63,247 bases of DNA from an uncultured Faecalibacterium sp. (GTDB taxonomy: Bacteria > Bacillota > Clostridia > Oscillospirales > Ruminococcaceae), in assembly GCA_900539945.1 (NCBI GenBank), contig UQDV01000012.1, forward strand, positions 1 through 63,247, given 5' to 3'. Positions 25,402 through 33,331 of this stretch are shown in pieces. The notes beneath the pieces were generated by a model. That model had not been told where the DNA came from and did not search any database. It saw nothing but the letters and a program-made list of their open reading frames with translations. Numbering within the stretch: the first letter of the stretch is position 1; each line of letters starts with the position of its first letter. Position numbers and translations under genes: made by a program.

Positions 25402-25860
25402 TCAGCCGGAGCGATGGCGCGGCGGCAGCGGGATGCTGAGCACCAGCGAGATGCCCACGGCCAGTGCCACCGCGACCTTGAAGGTGCTGATGCCGTTGGA
25501 CAACGCCAGTGCGTTGTCGCCCTGAATGAAATAGTAGGCCGTGTAGTAGATGCCTGCACCCGGCACCAGCGGGAAGATGCCGGAGAGCAGGAACACGGTC
25601 ACGGGGGTCTTTTGCAGGATGGCGAACACGCGGGTGAGGATGGTGAGGGGAATCACCGCCAGCAGGCTGGCCGCAGCGGTGTCCAGCCCCAGCATGACGC
25701 ACAGCTCATACACGAACCAGCCCACGGCACCCACCAGCGCACAGGTGGGCAGGCTCCGGCGGGGGCAGGCGAACAGGATGGCAAAGCTCAGGGTGCCGGT
25801 GCCGGCCAGCAGGAACTGGCCCATCAGCTCCCCGATCTGGGAATTGGTGAGAGAAATCAT
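25402..25860 (-). CDS. threonine/serine exporter subunit, YjjB/ThrE C-terminal type
   Basis: The 152-residue membrane protein has about four hydrophobic segments and the DUF3815 pattern (GTLSFAILFACPRRSLPTCALVGAVGW, then SGIFPLVPGAGIYYTAYYFI). In full-length ThrE this is the C-terminal half; here it is a separate small subunit. The ATG at 25860 overlaps the stop of the YjjP-type gene by 4 bp. In Escherichia coli YjjP and YjjB act together as a dicarboxylate exporter, so amino-acid export is not certain. Confidence 0.87.
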   Translation of the reverse strand: MISLTNSQIGELMGQFLLAGTGTLSFAILFACPRRSLPTCALVGAVGWFVYELCVMLGLDTAAASLLAVIPLTILTRVFAILQKTPVTVFLLSGIFPLVPGAGIYYTAYYFIQGDNALALSNGISTFKVAVALAVGISLVLSIPLPPRHRSG

Positions 25861-26648
25861 GCGACCACCACCCCCGTGAGCAGAGAATACAGGCCCAGCA
25901 CAAGGCCGGTGCCGATGGCGATGCTGGCGGCGATGAGCAGCGCGTCGATCATGCGGATGGTGCCGGACAGGTAGTCGCCGTGCACGAAGTCGCGGATGCC
26001 CATGGTGAAGGCGATGCCGGGGGTCAGGATCATCAGCGCACCGATGATGGCATGGCTGGCCGAGGTATGCAGCGCCTGACACAGCAGGATGCACACCAGT
26101 GTGATGAGGGACGCGGTGGTGATCTTCTGGAAGCCGCCGGGCAGGCCGTGCCGCCCGCACAGCAGCAGATAGCCGCTGGCGGCCAGGCCGGCCACGGCGG
26201 CAGCGATGGCGCTGCGCAGATCACCGCCAAAGATCATGGCAAAGCTGAACGCGCCGCCCATGCCGCTGACCAGCTGCACCCATTCCTTGGGGAAGGGGAT
26301 GCGCTGGGCGGCCGCCAGACGGTACTCGGCCTCCCCCAGCGACATATTGGTCTCGGCGATCTCGCGGGAAAGGGCGTTCACCGCCGCCACCCGGCCCAGA
26401 TGGGTGGTGCGCACCGGCACGTTGCGCACTTCGCTGATCTCTGCGGTGCCGGCGCTGGCAAAAATGCCGTTGGTCAGTACATAAACATGGAACTCCCGCA
26501 GGTGGAAGGAGCGTGCCATGATCTCCATGGTCTGCTCCACCCGGAACACTTCCGCACCGTTCTCCAACAGGGTCTGCCCGGCCGCCATGATAAAGTCCAT
26601 GATGCGGCGGCGCAGTTCTTCGTCGGGATAAGCCTCTCTGCCCTTCAT
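25857..26648 (-). CDS. threonine/serine exporter subunit, YjjP/ThrE N-terminal type
   Basis: The 263-residue protein begins with a soluble segment carrying the DUF1212 pattern (AAGQTLLENGAEVFRVEQTMEIMARSF), followed by about five hydrophobic segments including ALMILTPGIAFTMGIRDFVHGDY. It should form one exporter with the YjjB-type subunit whose gene overlaps it. The start at 26648 has a perfect AAGGAGG upstream. It likely exports threonine, serine or a dicarboxylate. Confidence 0.88.
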   Translation of the reverse strand: MKGREAYPDEELRRRIMDFIMAAGQTLLENGAEVFRVEQTMEIMARSFHLREFHVYVLTNGIFASAGTAEISEVRNVPVRTTHLGRVAAVNALSREIAETNMSLGEAEYRLAAAQRIPFPKEWVQLVSGMGGAFSFAMIFGGDLRSAIAAAVAGLAASGYLLLCGRHGLPGGFQKITTASLITLVCILLCQALHTSASHAIIGALMILTPGIAFTMGIRDFVHGDYLSGTIRMIDALLIAASIAIGTGLVLGLYSLLTGVVVA

Positions 26649-26681
26649 TGCCCGGCCTCCTTGAAAAAATAATATCGTCTT

Positions 26682-26710
26682 ATTCTAACATGCGCGTGCC
26701 CGGCGCACAA
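26682..26710 (-). promoter_or_regulatory. promoter of the split ThrE-type exporter
   Basis: TTGTGC and TAGAAT are separated by 17 bp on the minus strand, 34 bp before the start codon. Confidence 0.6.
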
Positions 26711-26714
26711 GAGC

Positions 26715-26743
26715 AAAAAAGAAGAGCGGGGAAAACACCCCGC
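26715..26743 (-). terminator. terminator of the acetyltransferase gene
   Basis: A GCGGGG/CCCCGC hairpin (26726-26731 with 26738-26743) is followed on the minus strand by TCTTCTTTTTTG, a few bases after the stop of the Eis-like gene. Confidence 0.75.
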
Positions 26744-26758
26744 CCTCCGGAAACTGCA

Positions 26759-27967
26759 TCAGATATAGTCCGAAATATAAGGGATCTTGTGGAACAGCAC
26801 ATCATCCAGCCGCTCCACGGCATCCTCCCGGCCCTCGATGCGCTCCAGCTCGAACAGACGTTCGGCGGTCTTGTAGCCCAGCAGCAGGGTGGAAAGGGTG
26901 CCGATGCCCATCTTCAGGTGGTATTCGGCAGGGGCATCGGTCAGGGTGCAGCCGCCGTCCGCAAACCGGATGCGGAAGGTGTGGTCGTTCCAGGGCAGCA
27001 GGTCGTCCTCGATCTCCAGATCAATGCACAGCTCGCCGCCGTCCGGGTCACAGGGGTAATCTTCCAGGAAGCTGGCCACATCCACGATGCGGCCCATGGC
27101 ATAGGGGCGGATGGTCTCCTTGATGTCGCCGTCGTCTATCTCAAAGGCGATGGGTTCGCTGAAGTAGGTGTTGCCGTGCACTTCGTCGATCATGGAGTCG
27201 TGGGCGTGGATGTACTCCCACAGGCCCTTCTGTGCCTCGCGGTTCAGGTAGATCATTTCCTTGATGTGCATGATATCGTTCTTGATCAGGTACACCATGT
27301 AGCCGCAGGGCTTGTCCTTTACATTATAATAGACGGCGACATTGGTGTCATCCTCGTCCCAGCGCCAGTACTCCTCCCAGGCCAGTGCGTTGCGGAACAG
27401 GCACCCGTGGGTGATGGAGGCAAAATGGGAGTGCAGCTCGTGGAACTCGGTGTTGTCCCAGGCGACGCGCCGCACATAACCGGGGGCCGACACCTTGGTG
27501 GGGATCTGCCGGTCCTTGATGTTGTAGGAGATCTTGTTGGAGATGATCTCCCACCCCAGGTGGTGGTACAGCGGGATGGAGTAGGGGTAGAGCAGGGCAA
27601 AGCTCTTGCCCTCCTTGTGCATCTGGGTCAGGCCCTGGATCATGAGCCGCTTCATGATGCCGTTGCCGGTGTACTCCGGGTAGGTGCACACACTGGTCAC
27701 AAAGCCCACATGGTAAACGGCGTCATAGATGTTCATCTTCAGCGGGTAGACCGCAAACTGGGAGACAAGGTTTTCTCCGTCAAAGCAGCCCAGCACGTCC
27801 GCGCGCTCCAGCACGGGGAACTTGGACTGCTTGATCTCGTCGTCTTTCCATCCGGTGGCAGTGAGCTCATCTTCCGTGACCTGAAAGGTATAGCGCAAAA
27901 GGGCGTTGTACTGGTCCAGATCATCGGTCTCCAGATAACGATATGTATAATTTTCGGCAGGATTCAT
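26759..27967 (-). CDS. Eis-like GNAT N-acetyltransferase
   Basis: The 402-residue protein has the three-part Eis layout: an N-terminal GNAT domain with acetyl-CoA loop GFVTSVCTYPEYTGNGIMKRLM (about residues 80-105), a second GNAT-like half and a C-terminal sterol-carrier-like domain (about 295-400). Relatives acetylate small amines, peptides or drugs; the substrate here cannot be told. The ATG at 27967 has GAGGAAG upstream. It is monocistronic, divergent from the DUF1846 gene, with its own promoter and terminator. Confidence 0.85.
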   Translation of the reverse strand: MNPAENYTYRYLETDDLDQYNALLRYTFQVTEDELTATGWKDDEIKQSKFPVLERADVLGCFDGENLVSQFAVYPLKMNIYDAVYHVGFVTSVCTYPEYTGNGIMKRLMIQGLTQMHKEGKSFALLYPYSIPLYHHLGWEIISNKISYNIKDRQIPTKVSAPGYVRRVAWDNTEFHELHSHFASITHGCLFRNALAWEEYWRWDEDDTNVAVYYNVKDKPCGYMVYLIKNDIMHIKEMIYLNREAQKGLWEYIHAHDSMIDEVHGNTYFSEPIAFEIDDGDIKETIRPYAMGRIVDVASFLEDYPCDPDGGELCIDLEIEDDLLPWNDHTFRIRFADGGCTLTDAPAEYHLKMGIGTLSTLLLGYKTAERLFELERIEGREDAVERLDDVLFHKIPYISDYI

Positions 27968-28013
27968 GCAAAACTTCCTCTCTCTGGCGGGTGACTGGTT
28001 GCCGAACAGTTCT

Positions 28014-28043
28014 ATTATACACCCGCCGTATAAAACCGGGCAA
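28014..28043 (-). promoter_or_regulatory. promoter of the Eis-like acetyltransferase gene
   Basis: TTGCCC and a perfect TATAAT are separated by 18 bp on the minus strand. Confidence 0.65.
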
Positions 28044-28127
28044 GAACCATTTTCACAAAAATCTGCGGCACACAGCCTTCCAAACCACTGCATTTGCCGG
28101 AAAAACTGCTCTGCTGTGTGTTTTGCA

Positions 28128-28156
28128 TTGCACCTGCTTTTTGAGTGTGGTATACT
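28128..28156 (+). promoter_or_regulatory. promoter of the DUF1846 gene
   Basis: TTGCAC and TATACT are separated by 17 bp, 65 bp before the start codon. Confidence 0.7.
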
Positions 28157-28221
28157 ATGCCTGTTATGGAAAAATGCCGGTGCGGTGTGCCGGCCCAGCG
28201 ATGAGAAAAAGGAAACGAACA

Positions 28222-29715
28222 ATGAAAATTGGATTTGACAACGACAAATATCTTGCGATGCAGTCCGAGCATATCCGCGAGCGCATCCAGAAGTTTGACA
28301 ACAAGCTGTATCTGGAGTTCGGCGGCAAGCTGTTCGACGACTATCATGCCTCCCGCGTGCTGCCGGGCTTCCAGCCGGACAGCAAGCTGCAGATGCTGCT
28401 GCAGCTGAAGGATCAGGCGGAGATCGTCATCGTCATCAGCGCCGAGGACATTGTGAGCAGCAAGATCCGCGGCGATTACGGCATCACCTACGATCTGGAT
28501 GTGCTGCGCCTGATCGACGCCTTCCAGGGTGTGGGCCTGTATGTGGGCAGCGTGTGCGTGACCAAGTACACCGCTGCCCCGGAGGTGGAGGCCTTTGAAA
28601 AGCGCCTCAACGATCTGGGCATCCGCACCTTCCGCCACTATAAGATCGCCGGTTACCCCAACGACGTGGCCCACATCGTGAGCGACGAGGGCTATGGCCG
28701 CAACGACTACATTGAGACCGAGCGCCCGCTGGTGGTCATCACGGCCCCTGGCCCCGGCAGCGGTAAGATGGCCACCTGCCTGTCCCAGCTGTACCACGAG
28801 TACAAGCGGGGTGTGAAGGCCGGTTACGCCAAGTTCGAGACCTTCCCCATCTGGAACATTCCCCTGAAGCACCCGGTGAACCTGGCCTATGAGGCTGCCA
28901 CCGCCGACCTGAACGATGTGAATATGATCGACCCCTTCCACCTGGAAGCCTATGGGGTCACCACCGTCAACTACAACCGAGACATCGAGATCTTCCCGGT
29001 GGTGAACGCCATGTTTGAGCTGATCGCCGGGAAGAGCCCCTACAAGAGCCCCACGGACATGGGCGTGAACATGGCAGGCAACTGCATCGTGGACGATGAG
29101 GTCTGCCGTGAGGCCTCCCGCAAGGAGATCGTGCGCCGCTACTTCAAGTGCCTGTGCCAGCAGAAGATCACCGGCACTGTGCATGAGAGCGAGCGCTACA
29201 AGCTGGAACTGCTGATGAATCAGGCGGGCCTGAATGTGGGCAGCCGTGCTGTGGAACAGCAGGCTCATGCCCGCAGCGAGGCCACCGGCGGCGCGCCTGC
29301 AACTGCCATTGAGCTGAGCGACGGCACCGTGATCACCGGCAAGACCGGCCCCCTGCTGGGCGCGACGGCCAGCGCCCTGATCAATGCCCTCAAGGCACTG
29401 GCCGGCATCCCGCAGGAGACCGACCTGGTCAGCGCTGCCGCCATCGAGCCCATCCAGACGCTCAAGACCAACTATCTGGGCGGCAAGAACCCTCGCCTGC
29501 ACACCGACGAGATTTTGATCGCCCTGTCCAGCAGCGCCGCCACCAACGAGCTGGCAGCGGCTGCCCTGCACCAGCTGCCCAACCTCAAGGGCTGCGACGT
29601 GCACTCCACCGTGCTGCTGTCCGGCGTGGACACCGGCACCCTGAATCGTCTGGGCATGTACCTCACCTGTGACCCTGTTTACGAGGAAGAGGACCGCAAG
29701 TATCACAAGCAGTAA
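28222..29715 (+). CDS. DUF1846 (UPF0371) family protein
   Basis: The 497-residue protein is a full-length member of DUF1846, common in Firmicutes, with hallmarks KIGFDNDKYLAMQSEHIRER at the N-terminus, TAPGPGSGKMATCLSQLYHE, FPIWNIPLKHPVN and NMAGNCIVDDEVC. The glycine-rich stretch PGPGSGK looks like a nucleotide-binding loop, but no reaction has been firmly assigned to the family as far as I know. The gene is single, with a good promoter, AAAAAGGA ribosome site and strong terminator, so it is probably well expressed. Confidence 0.92.
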   Translation: MKIGFDNDKYLAMQSEHIRERIQKFDNKLYLEFGGKLFDDYHASRVLPGFQPDSKLQMLLQLKDQAEIVIVISAEDIVSSKIRGDYGITYDLDVLRLIDAFQGVGLYVGSVCVTKYTAAPEVEAFEKRLNDLGIRTFRHYKIAGYPNDVAHIVSDEGYGRNDYIETERPLVVITAPGPGSGKMATCLSQLYHEYKRGVKAGYAKFETFPIWNIPLKHPVNLAYEAATADLNDVNMIDPFHLEAYGVTTVNYNRDIEIFPVVNAMFELIAGKSPYKSPTDMGVNMAGNCIVDDEVCREASRKEIVRRYFKCLCQQKITGTVHESERYKLELLMNQAGLNVGSRAVEQQAHARSEATGGAPATAIELSDGTVITGKTGPLLGATASALINALKALAGIPQETDLVSAAAIEPIQTLKTNYLGGKNPRLHTDEILIALSSSAATNELAAAALHQLPNLKGCDVHSTVLLSGVDTGTLNRLGMYLTCDPVYEEEDRKYHKQ

Positions 29716-29730
29716 AGAATCAGACCTGTA

Positions 29731-29770
29731 AAGGGCCGCTGCACCAGTTGAGGTGCAGCGGCCCTTTTTT
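29731..29770 (+). terminator. terminator of the DUF1846 gene
   Basis: AAGGGCCGCTGCACC arms with a 6-nt loop are followed by TTTTTT. Confidence 0.9.
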
Positions 29771-29898
29771 AAAATTAAAAAAACCGCATTTTTGCGGCAG
29801 AGGTGGGCTTATTCTGCGAAAAACAAGGTGCCCGGAAGGCCTTCCAGGGGGCAGCACAGAAAAGGCGCAGGGCTGCCCGGGGAAGTTTGCAAAATCCC

Positions 29899-29929
29899 TT
29901 GACAAAACAGTACCGGGGGGGGGTATTAT
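29899..29929 (+). promoter_or_regulatory. promoter with a G9 tract in its spacer
   Basis: A consensus TTGACA and a TATTAT box are 19 bp apart, and nine consecutive Gs (29915-29923) fill the spacer end next to the -10 box. Loss of two Gs would restore the ideal 17 bp. This is the layout used for slipped-strand promoter switching in other bacteria. Confidence 0.6.
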
Positions 29930-29992
29930 ATAGTTGTAAGCGGCCCTATGATACGGTTTGGGGCTGCAAAAAAGATTGTGAGGTTGATTTTT

Positions 29993-30586
29993 ATGTCTAA
30001 CATCTCTCGTCGTAGCTTTCTGAAGGGTGCAGGCGTTGCGGCTCTGGCCGTGGCTGCTGCTGGTGTTCTGGCGGGCTGCTCTGACAAGGAGACCCCTGAT
30101 ACCGGCGCAAAGCGTGATGTGAAGCTGAAGTATCTCAGCACCAGTGCTGGTAAGGTCTTTGGCGATGTCGTCATTCAGGTCCCTGCTCTGGCAACGACCG
30201 TGAGCTTTGCCACCATCCAGGCAAACAAGCCTGCAGCTGCTGAAGGCTACGACTTCATCAGCACCGAGGACGGGAAAATTGATGATAAGGGCATCGTTAC
30301 CATCAACATGGTCGTGAAGCAGGCTCCCAAGGTGGAAGTGCAGGTCAAGTATATGCTGGTCGAGATGGGCACTGCAACTGAGCTGAACGCTACTGACAGC
30401 AAGCTGGACGGCGCAAAGCTGAAGGTGTCCGTTGCTGCTGGCACCACCAAGATCGATACCGCAGACCTGCTGCCTGCAACCAGCACCCTGGCAATCTGCG
30501 ATGCTCAGCACATGCCCACCACCGAGGGCCTGGTGAACGGTGCTGTGACCAACGGCATTGCTACTGTCTACGTTTACAAGAAGTAA
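29993..30586 (+). CDS. orphan Tat-like lipoprotein of unknown function
   Basis: The 197-residue protein starts MSNISRRSFLKGAGVAALAV, a twin-arginine type leader with hydrophobic core, and a VLAGC lipobox that puts the lipid on Cys29. The mature part is rich in beta-forming stretches and Val/Thr, with no catalytic motif that I recognise; an adhesion or binding role is possible but unproven. Codons are T-ending Gct/Ctg/Acc-rich, as in the abundant TRAP binding protein here, suggesting high expression. Its promoter has a G9 tract that may vary in length. Start by GAGGT spacing. Confidence 0.75.
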   Translation: MSNISRRSFLKGAGVAALAVAAAGVLAGCSDKETPDTGAKRDVKLKYLSTSAGKVFGDVVIQVPALATTVSFATIQANKPAAAEGYDFISTEDGKIDDKGIVTINMVVKQAPKVEVQVKYMLVEMGTATELNATDSKLDGAKLKVSVAAGTTKIDTADLLPATSTLAICDAQHMPTTEGLVNGAVTNGIATVYVYKK

Positions 30587-30642
30587 GACAGCTTGCTGAA
30601 AAAGCATTGACCCACAACGGGAGCTGATAGAAAAGCCCCGAC

Positions 30643-30690
30643 AAAAGACCAGAGCCAGAAGGCCATTTACGGCTGGGCTCTGGTCTTTTG
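30643..30690 (+). terminator. terminator of the orphan lipoprotein gene
   Basis: AAAAGACCAGAGCC pairs with GGCTCTGGTCTTTT (30643-30656 with 30675-30688). Confidence 0.85.
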
Positions 30691-30705
30691 CTTTGCAAAA
30701 CCATA

Positions 30706-30753
30706 AAAAGGAGCGGCTGTACACGGAACTTTCCGCATACAGCCGCTCCTTTT
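30706..30753 (-). terminator. terminator of the BASS transporter gene
   Basis: AAAAGGAGCGGCTGT pairs with ACAGCCGCTCCTTTT; it lies 20 bp after the BASS stop codon and can serve both strands. Confidence 0.8.
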
Positions 30754-30773
30754 GGAATAAAACCGCTGTTGGC

Positions 30774-31715
30774 TTACTGCTTATCGGCGGTGCGGGCATA
30801 GAAGTTTGCCAGCACGGCACCGGAGATGTTGTGCCACACCGAGAACACGGCACCCGGGATGGTGGCCAGCGGGTACTGGGCAAAGTGGGCGGCAGCCAGG
30901 CTGGTGGCCAGGCCGGAGTTCTGCATACCGACCTCGATGGAGATGGCGCGGCACTTGGTGGAATCCAGCTTCAGGGCCTTGCCCACGGCGTAGCCGGTCA
31001 GGTAGCCCAGCAGGTTGTGCAGGACGACCACGACCAGGATCAGCAGGCCGCTGGTCATGATCTTGGCACTGTTGGCGGAGACCACGGCGCAGATGATCAG
31101 CACGATGGCGGTGGTGGACACCAGCGGCAGCACGCGCACGGCCTGCTGGGTGAACTCATGGAAGAAGTGGTTGACCACAAAGCCCAGTGCGATGGGCACC
31201 AGCACCACCTTGACGATGGAGAGGAACATGTTCACGGGGTTCACGTCCACGCGCTGACCGGCGTACAGCAGGGTGAGCAGCGGGGTGAGCACAGGAGCCA
31301 GCACGGTGGAAACGGCGGTCATGCCGACGGACAGAGCAACATCGCCCTTGGACAGGTAGGTCATCACGTTGGAAGAGGTGCCGCCGGGGCAGGGGCCCAC
31401 CAGAATGACGCCGATGGCCAGCTCGGTGGGCAGGTGGAACACCATGGTCAGCACCCATGCCAGGAAGGGCATGAGGGTGAACTGTGCCACGCAGCCTACG
31501 ATGACGTCCTTCGGGCGGCTGAACACCACCTTGAAGTCATTGGGCTTCAGCGTCAGGCCCATGCCGAACATCACGATGCCCAGCAGGGTGTTCACCCAGC
31601 TGGTTTTGACCACGCTGAACGGGCCGGGGAAGAACAGGGCACCGGCTGCCACCACGATGACGATGACGGCCATGTACTTGCCCACAAAGTCGCTTACTTT
31701 TTCCAGAGTTTTCAT
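30774..31715 (-). CDS. BASS-family sodium-dependent transporter
   Basis: The 313-residue protein has nine to ten hydrophobic segments and the bile acid:sodium symporter family pattern (GMGLTLKPNDFKVVFSRPKD, VGPCPGGTSSNVMTYLSKGDVALS, EVGMQNSGLATSLA). Family members carry organic anions such as pantoate, 2-oxo acids or bile acids with sodium. Here a T-box leader with an isoleucine specifier precedes it, so the cargo is probably an isoleucine-related compound such as a branched 2-oxo acid. The ATG at 31715 has AAAGGA upstream. Confidence 0.9.
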   Translation of the reverse strand: MKTLEKVSDFVGKYMAVIVIVVAAGALFFPGPFSVVKTSWVNTLLGIVMFGMGLTLKPNDFKVVFSRPKDVIVGCVAQFTLMPFLAWVLTMVFHLPTELAIGVILVGPCPGGTSSNVMTYLSKGDVALSVGMTAVSTVLAPVLTPLLTLLYAGQRVDVNPVNMFLSIVKVVLVPIALGFVVNHFFHEFTQQAVRVLPLVSTTAIVLIICAVVSANSAKIMTSGLLILVVVVLHNLLGYLTGYAVGKALKLDSTKCRAISIEVGMQNSGLATSLAAAHFAQYPLATIPGAVFSVWHNISGAVLANFYARTADKQ

Positions 31716-31789
31716 GTTGTTTCGTCCTTTCTGTTTTACGGGCTGTTCTTGCATGAAACATCCGGAATGGCCCGGTGCCGCAATAAAAA

Positions 31790-32078
31790 ACGCCTTTGTC
31801 TCCCATCATAAGAGACAAAGGCGTGTACATCCTCTGCGGTACCACTCTTACTTGCCGACCCAGAACCGGGCCGACCCCTCAGTGCGCATCCAACAATGCG
31901 CGGCTTCTGATAACGGAAGCCTGCCGTCCGGGCCTACACACAGCAGCCGCTGTTTCAGCCCGAAAGCTCGGAGAGGATCTTCCCACGGGGTTCATGCACT
32001 GCCTTGCATCCACCGGCAGCTCTCTGAAGCACTCCACCCGGGTACTTGTTCTCGTCATAGCCGAATATTTCACTGACA
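31790..32078 (-). promoter_or_regulatory. T-box leader of the BASS gene, isoleucine specifier
   Basis: On the minus strand the T-box core AGAGTGGTACCGCAGAGG is followed by a terminator with ACGCCTTTGTCTC arms and TTTTTT (31824-31785). Stem I features AGAGAGCTGCCGGTGGATGC. At the specifier position GGAAGATCCTCTCCGAGC reads ATC (31978-31976), in register with the ATG of the metQNI T-box. Uncharged tRNA-Ile should switch the transporter on. Confidence 0.9.
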
Positions 32079-32081
32079 CGG

Positions 32082-32110
32082 AGTATACCCCTTTGCAGGC
32101 TCTGCGTCAA
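32082..32110 (-). promoter_or_regulatory. promoter of the BASS transporter leader
   Basis: TTGACG and TATACT are separated by 17 bp on the minus strand just before the T-box leader. Confidence 0.75.
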
Positions 32111-32284
32111 GGGGCTGCGGCCTGCTGTTTTTTCATGCCTGAAACCGCACAGAACAATCCGGCTCATCCAACCGAGCAGGTAGGACGTGAATATTCTGCT
32201 AAAAAATCCGGATGGAATTTGTGCAATCAAACAAAAGAAAAAACGCATGTCGGTGATATATCAACAAAAACCAGGAAAATCTAC

Positions 32285-32347
32285 TTGCATGTCAAACAAA
32301 ATACGTCTATAATAAAGTAAAGGAACGACGTCCGACGTCATGACGTC
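32285..32347 (+). promoter_or_regulatory. promoter and operator of the FadR/GntR regulator
   Basis: TTGCAT (32285-32290) and TATAAT (32308-32313) are 17 bp apart. Downstream lies the palindrome GACGTCATGACGTC (32334-32347), with another GACGTC at 32327-32332. A similar site precedes the TRAP operon, which suggests an autoregulating repressor. Confidence 0.75.
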
Positions 32348-32413
32348 TACAAAAGGCATACGGCTTCCTTATAGAAGCTGTAGGCAAGCGGAGCAGAACG
32401 GAGTACAGATACG

Positions 32414-33160
32414 ATGGCACAGGATCATAGCGTATTCAGCAATATTCAGGACAACCGCACTTCCTCCCTTGCAGAGCAGGTGGCGGATCAGATCAATCAG
32501 GTCATCATCGACCAGAACATCAATGCAGGCGAGAAGCTGCCCAACGAGTTTGAGCTGGCTGCCCGCCTGAACGTGGGGCGCGGCACCATTCGCGAAGCGG
32601 TCAAGCTGCTGGTGGCACGCAACTGTCTGGAGATCCGCCGGGGCAAGGGCACCTTTGTGGTGGAAAAGCCGGGTCAGATCGAGGACCCGCTGGGCTTTGC
32701 CTATGTAAAGGATAAGATCACGCTGGCGGTGGACCTGATGGAGCTGCGCCTGCAGCTGGAGCCGTGGGTGGCTCAGCTGGCCGCCCAGCGCATTGAGGAA
32801 AACGAAAAGGACACTCTGCGCCAGCTGTGTGAGCAGGTGGAGCACAAGATCCGTTCCGGCGAGGACCACGGCCCGGCCGACAAGGAATTCCACGCCTATG
32901 TGGCCCGCTGCACCCACAACAGTGTGATCACCGAGATCATGCCCGTGATCACCTATAGTATTGAGATGTTCACCAAGTTCAAGGCACCCCGCCTGCTGGA
33001 GGACACCATCCGCACCCACTGGCAGACCATGGAGGCCATCTGCGCCAACGACCCCCAAAAAGCTTACGATAGCATGTATGAGCATGTGTCCGAAAACCGC
33101 GAGAGCATCGAGATCGTGCGGCGCATGAGCATGGAGCAGAACCAGAATCGTGATAATTAA
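32414..33160 (+). CDS. FadR-type GntR-family regulator of the TRAP/sugar-acid operon
   Basis: The 248-residue protein has an N-terminal GntR winged helix (about 18-84; LPNEFELAARLNVGRGTIREAVKLL) and an all-helical FCD ligand domain (about 100-235, with metal-type histidines in EFHAYVARCTHN and THWQTMEAI). Regulators of this type sense sugar acids or other carboxylates. It is the first gene of the region and its promoter and that of the TRAP operon share GACGTC palindromes, so it probably represses both. The effector is not known. Confidence 0.92.
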   Translation: MAQDHSVFSNIQDNRTSSLAEQVADQINQVIIDQNINAGEKLPNEFELAARLNVGRGTIREAVKLLVARNCLEIRRGKGTFVVEKPGQIEDPLGFAYVKDKITLAVDLMELRLQLEPWVAQLAAQRIEENEKDTLRQLCEQVEHKIRSGEDHGPADKEFHAYVARCTHNSVITEIMPVITYSIEMFTKFKAPRLLEDTIRTHWQTMEAICANDPQKAYDSMYEHVSENRESIEIVRRMSMEQNQNRDN

Positions 33161-33211
33161 CAAAATATGAATTTTTCGTTTGTAAAATATGGAGAATTGA
33201 GTCGGACACCG

Positions 33212-33274
33212 TTGACAAGCCCTGTTGACGGTGTTATATTTTAGCCAACATAAGACGTCATACGTCACATGACG
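33212..33274 (+). promoter_or_regulatory. promoter and operator of the TRAP operon
   Basis: TTGACA (33212-33217) and TATATT (33235-33240) are 17 bp apart. GACGTCATACGTC follows at 33254-33266, then CATGACG, matching the operator of the GntR gene. Its place just after the transcription start fits repression. Confidence 0.75.
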
Positions 33275-33331
33275 ATGCATGTCTTGGAAGAAAAACGAAG
33301 CATATATACAAGCGAAGAAGGAGATCTTACC

